NCBI GenBank assembly: GCA_017534365.1
Contig: JAFWCS010000085.1
Location: 1 to 7,981 of the forward strand
Origin: Clostridia bacterium
GTDB taxonomy: Bacteria > Bacillota > Clostridia > Oscillospirales > Acutalibacteraceae
Direction of reading: 5' to 3'
Length of the DNA stretch: 7,981 nucleotides
In this document: in pieces, positions 5,571 to 7,981 of the stretch
How positions within the stretch are numbered: position 1 is the stretch's first letter
Layout of the letters: each line of letters starts with the position of its first letter
Notes under the pieces: model-generated
The model's database searches: none
What the model was told of the DNA's origin: nothing
What the model saw: the letters and a program-made list of their open reading frames with translations, nothing else
Position numbers and translations under genes: made by a program

Positions 5571-6203
5571 TCAGGGTTGAAACGGGCGCAGCTCGATTCG
5601 CCCGAAGCAGGCAGGGTTGTGGAAGCCGAGCGCCGCGTCGTCCACGGGGAAGCAGGCGCCGTAATGCGGCGCGGCGGATCCGTCCGCGCACTTGTAGATA
5701 TTTCCGCGCAGCGTGCCGGCTGCGGTGTGATAATCCGTGGCAAAGAGGGCGGCGATCAGCGCGTCGGGCAGGAAGATCTCGCAGCCCCAGACGCCGTCTG
5801 CGCGGAACGCTTTGACCTCCGGTGCAAGCGCCGTGAGCGCCGCGAGAAACACGCGCCCCTCCCGGACCGCGCCGAACTGCGAAAGGAAGACGCCGGCCGG
5901 GTTGACCTCGACGTTGATATAGCGCGGATCGCCCGGCACGGGGGCGAGAAACAGCTCCAGGCAGCTGTCGGTCCAAACGGGGCCGTCCCGCTGCGCAACT
6001 TCACAGCGCAGGGGACTTTCGTCGCTTTGCAAACGGGCGCACAGGCCGACGCCGGCCACGCCGTAAAACTGCGCCGCACTGCGCGGGCGGGCAAAACCGG
6101 GCTGCTCCCAGTGAAACCGATCGATCGCCGCACAGGGCACAGCGTCCATGCGCACGCTGCCGCGGTCGGCAAACAGCGGCGCGGAATAAACCAAGTCTTT
6201 CAT
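5571..6203 (-). CDS. CBM9-like carbohydrate-binding protein, apparently cytoplasmic
   Basis: This is a 210-aa single-domain protein resembling the family-9-like carbohydrate-binding module group. Typical landmarks occur in order: AAIDRFHW (25-32), the ligand-site region VWTDSCLELFL (76-86), YINVEVNPAG (95-104), CEIFLP (141-146), RGNIYKCAD (166-174), PHYGACFPV (179-187) and FHNPACFGRIEL (194-205). In secreted enzymes CBM9 binds sugar chain ends; this copy has no signal peptide, membrane segment or catalytic domain, so it should stay in the cytoplasm. It precedes the NahK-like kinase by 15 bases, suggesting a shared sugar substrate. The ATG at 6203 was chosen for domain coverage; it has no Shine-Dalgarno and directly follows a terminator's T-tract. 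GTG at 6233 (inside the hairpin loop) and ATG at 6149 are alternatives. Family fairly sure, role unknown. Confidence 0.8.
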   Translation of the reverse strand: MKDLVYSAPLFADRGSVRMDAVPCAAIDRFHWEQPGFARPRSAAQFYGVAGVGLCARLQSDESPLRCEVAQRDGPVWTDSCLELFLAPVPGDPRYINVEVNPAGVFLSQFGAVREGRVFLAALTALAPEVKAFRADGVWGCEIFLPDALIAALFATDYHTAAGTLRGNIYKCADGSAAPHYGACFPVDDAALGFHNPACFGRIELRPFQP

Positions 6204-6204
6204 A

Positions 6205-6242
6205 TTGAAACAAGAACACCGGAGCGCTCGCACGCCCCGGTG
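6205..6242 (-). terminator. Intrinsic terminator after ackA, abutting the CBM9-like start
   Basis: On the minus strand, bases 6242-6233 pair with 6226-6217 in a 10-bp stem with one mismatch and a 6-base loop. The T-rich tail TTCTTGTTTC follows at 6216-6207. The hairpin begins 11 bases after the ackA stop. Its tail ends four bases before the ATG at 6203, so any transcript of the downstream operon either reads through it or starts at a promoter I cannot see. Confidence 0.75.
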
Positions 6243-6253
6243 CAGGGATCAGA

Positions 6254-7453
6254 TTACATGGCCTCCAGGATCGCCATGGTGTCGCGGGCGATCACCATCT
6301 CTTCGTCGGTCGGGATGACGAACATGCGCAGCTTCGAACCGGGCACGGAGATCTCGACTTCCTTGCCGCGCAGGTGGTTCTTTTCCTCGTCGATCTCGGT
6401 GCCGAGGAAGCGCAGATTCTCCGCCACGCGGGTGCGGTACTGCGGGTTGTTTTCGCCGATGCCGCCGGTGAAGACGACCGCGTCGATGCCGCCCATGGCA
6501 GCCGCGAAGCCGCCGATATACTTGACCAGCTGGTGGCAGAGCATGGATTCCACGAGCTTCGCCTTCGGATCGCCTTCCTTGGCGCGGCTCTCGATGGTGC
6601 GGTTGTCGCTCGTGCCGGCGATGCCGAGCATGCCGCTCTTCTTATTCATCAGCGCGTCCATCTCGGCGGGGGTCAGATTGCGCTCCTGCATGATCGTGGT
6701 CACGATCGCGGGGTCGATGGAGCCGCAGCGCGTGCCCATGATGATGCCCTCGAGCGGGGTCAGGCCCATGGTGGTGTCGTAGCACTTGCCGTCCTTGACC
6801 GCGGAGATCGAGGAGCCGTTGCCCAGATGGCAGGTGACGATCTTTGTGCCTTCCGCCTTGCCGCCGAGCAGTTCGATGCAGCGGCCGGCCACGTAGCGGT
6901 GGCTCGTGCCGTGGAAGCCGTAGCGGCGGATGCCGTCCTTCTCATAGAATTCATACGGCAGGGCGTACATATAAGCGTAATCGGGCATGGTCTGATGGAA
7001 GCCGGTGTCGAACACGGCCACCTGCGGCACGTCCATGATCTGCTCGCAGGCCTCGATGCCCTTGAGGTTGGCAGGATTGTGGAGCGGGCCGAATTTGAAG
7101 CATTCGCGGATCGCGTCCTTGACCGCGTCGGTCACAAGGACGGAGGCCGAGAATTTCTCGCCGCCGTGCAGCACGCGGTGGCCGACCGCGCCGATCTCAT
7201 CCGTGGAGGCGATTACGCCGTGGTCGGGGCTGACGAGGGTCTCGAGCACGAGCTTGATCGCCGCGCCGTGATCCGCCATCAGATGGCCCTGCTTGATGTT
7301 TTTGGATTCGTCCGCAGGCACCTTATGCGTGAAGGCGGCGTTGTCGTCGCCGATCTGCTCGCAGATGCCCTTGGCAAGCAGCGTTTCGTTTTCCATATCA
7401 ATCAGCTGATACTTGAGGGACGAGCTGCCGCAGTTGATCACCAGAATTTTCAT
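6254..7453 (-). CDS. ackA: Acetate kinase
   Basis: This 399-aa enzyme is full-length for the family and reversibly converts acetyl phosphate and ADP to acetate and ATP, the energy-yielding last step of acetate fermentation. The start MKILVINCGSSSLKYQLID is the family signature. Residues equivalent to the Methanosarcina active site are all present: Asn7, Arg93 (GHRVLHGG), His125 (PLHNP), Asp149 (VFDTGFH), His181 (YGFHGTSH), Arg242 (MGTRCGSIDP) and Glu385 (PTDEEMVIARDT). The second ATPase-fold signature FTGGIGEN (328-335) is intact. A GGAG ribosome binding site lies 10 bases before the ATG. No phosphotransacetylase gene is adjacent in this window. It is divergent from tmcAL and is followed by a terminator. 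Confidence 0.98.
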   Translation of the reverse strand: MKILVINCGSSSLKYQLIDMENETLLAKGICEQIGDDNAAFTHKVPADESKNIKQGHLMADHGAAIKLVLETLVSPDHGVIASTDEIGAVGHRVLHGGEKFSASVLVTDAVKDAIRECFKFGPLHNPANLKGIEACEQIMDVPQVAVFDTGFHQTMPDYAYMYALPYEFYEKDGIRRYGFHGTSHRYVAGRCIELLGGKAEGTKIVTCHLGNGSSISAVKDGKCYDTTMGLTPLEGIIMGTRCGSIDPAIVTTIMQERNLTPAEMDALMNKKSGMLGIAGTSDNRTIESRAKEGDPKAKLVESMLCHQLVKYIGGFAAAMGGIDAVVFTGGIGENNPQYRTRVAENLRFLGTEIDEEKNHLRGKEVEISVPGSKLRMFVIPTDEEMVIARDTMAILEAM

Positions 7454-7479
7454 GTTGCATCATCTCCGATTTTTTAGAC

Positions 7480-7508
7480 TTGATTTCATACGGTAACTAG
7501 TATATTAT
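7480..7508 (+). promoter_or_regulatory. Putative promoter for tmcAL, overlapping the ackA -10
   Basis: On the plus strand TTGATT (7480-7485), a 17-bp spacer and TATTAT (7503-7508) fit a weaker sigma-A promoter. Its -10 occupies almost the same bases as the ackA -10 on the other strand. The AT-rich stretch offers other registers, so this call is tentative. The leader contains a 6-bp hairpin, CGATTT (7554-7559) with AAATCG (7565-7570), just before the ribosome binding site. Confidence 0.4.
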
Positions 7509-7532
7509 ATACGCAACAGAACAAATTTGCAA
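7504..7532 (-). promoter_or_regulatory. Sigma-A promoter for ackA
   Basis: Read on the minus strand: -35 TTGCAA (7532-7527), 17-bp spacer, -10 TATAAT (7509-7504). Transcription would start near 7497, giving a leader of about 44 bases. The region 7498-7530 is strikingly AT-rich compared with the surrounding DNA. Confidence 0.75.
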
Positions 7533-7588
7533 GTGCTTTGTTTGAGGAAACGACGATTTGTTCAAAATCGGGCAAAAGGAGAAGAAAA

Positions 7589-7981
7589 ATGAGAGCTGCC
7601 GGGCTGATTGCGGAATGCAATCCCTTTCATTACGGGCATGCGCGGCTGATCGCGCAGATGCGCGCGTCCGGCGCGGAGAGCATCGTTGCCGTCATGAGCG
7701 GCAATTTCGTGCAGCGGGGCGAACCGGCGCTCCTATGCGACCGGCGGCGCGCGGAGGCGGCGCTGCGCTGCGGCGTCGATCTGGTGCTGCAGCTGCCCGT
7801 GCCCTACGCGCTTTCCGGCGCGCAGCGGTTTGCCCGGGCCGGCGTTGCGGCGCTCGCTGCGCTCGGCTGCGTGGAAACGCTCTGGTTCGGCAGCGAATGC
7901 GGCGATCTTGCCCTGCTGCAAAAAGCAGCGGCCCTCACGGAGGATGCGGCGATCCGGCCGGCGCTGCGCGCGGGCCTGGAT
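7589..7981 (+). CDS. tmcAL: tRNA-Met cytidine acetate ligase TmcAL (5' part, cut by window end)
   Basis: The first 131 codons of an open frame with no stop before the window edge. The N-terminus carries the nucleotidyltransferase signature: GLIAECNPFHYGH with an HxGH motif at 14-17 (HYGH), then VAVMSGNFVQRGEPAL (33-48), and DLVLQLPVPYALSGAQRFA (64-82) and WFGSECGD (99-106). These match the YlbM family, in which TmcAL activates acetate with ATP to acetyl-AMP and acetylates the wobble cytidine (C34) of elongator tRNA-Met. The usual full length is around 400 residues, so about a third is visible. AGGAG (7577-7581) lies 7 bases before the ATG. One common variant is Cys10 in place of the usual Tyr of AEYNPFH. 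It diverges from ackA; both use acetate and ATP. Confidence 0.92.
   Translation, partial: MRAAGLIAECNPFHYGHARLIAQMRASGAESIVAVMSGNFVQRGEPALLCDRRRAEAALRCGVDLVLQLPVPYALSGAQRFARAGVAALAALGCVETLWFGSECGDLALLQKAAALTEDAAIRPALRAGLD

Noticed and set aside
4530..6782. 750-codon open frame on the plus strand
   Set aside because: It is antisense to the kinase, CBM9-like and ackA genes and crosses their boundaries and a terminator. The product is low-complexity Ala/Arg/Val/His with no family resemblance.
6374..7477. 367-codon open frame on the plus strand opposite ackA
   Set aside because: ackA on the other strand has all catalytic residues; the opposing frame is a compositional shadow.
1..7981. CRISPR arrays, tRNA or rRNA genes, insertion sequences, prophage genes
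   Set aside because: No regularly spaced repeats, cloverleaf-like segments, transposase motifs or phage structural genes were seen on either strand.

Overview
The window is GC-rich, with strong AGGAG-type ribosome binding sites, canonical sigma-A promoters and GC-rich intrinsic terminators. Together with a TmcAL (YlbM) homologue, a CHAP protein with a Listeria-Bacteroides repeat and a QVVAG-type lipoprotein, this suggests a GC-rich Clostridia member (Bacillota), probably Oscillospiraceae/Ruminococcaceae-like and gut-associated. The lineage is an inference from gene content; no rRNA or marker phylogeny is available here.

Layout: the last codons of an upstream gene (1-35) are followed by a leader/3' UTR with a strong intrinsic terminator (145-186). 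A textbook extended -10 promoter (262-290) then drives a secreted CHAP-domain (papain-fold) cell-wall hydrolase (322-1509). A lipoprotein with two tandem cystatin-like QVVAG domains (1606-2385) follows and is probably cotranscribed with it. A terminator (2445-2492) closes this unit. A second canonical promoter (2550-2578) drives a MATE-family efflux transporter (2626-4041), which ends at a terminator that can work in both directions (4047-4084).

From 4087 to 7453 all genes are on the minus strand. In order of transcription they are acetate kinase (ackA), a terminator-like hairpin, a CBM9-like carbohydrate-binding protein without a signal peptide, an N-acetylhexosamine 1-kinase (NahK)-like sugar kinase, and an unrecognised 111-aa protein overlapping the kinase by 4 bp. 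The last three look like a small cytoplasmic sugar-handling operon. At the right edge, divergent from ackA, begins tmcAL (tRNA-Met cytidine acetate ligase), cut by the window end; the two genes share a 135-bp intergenic region with overlapping predicted promoters, and both enzymes use acetate and ATP.

The most interesting points are: (i) the pairing of an exported CHAP cysteine hydrolase with a membrane-anchored lipoprotein carrying two copies of the cystatin inhibitory-loop motif; (ii) the CBM9-like/NahK-like/orphan trio preceded by a terminator that abuts its first start codon; and (iii) the acetate-linked divergent ackA/tmcAL pair. No tRNA, rRNA, CRISPR array, insertion sequence or phage gene was seen.
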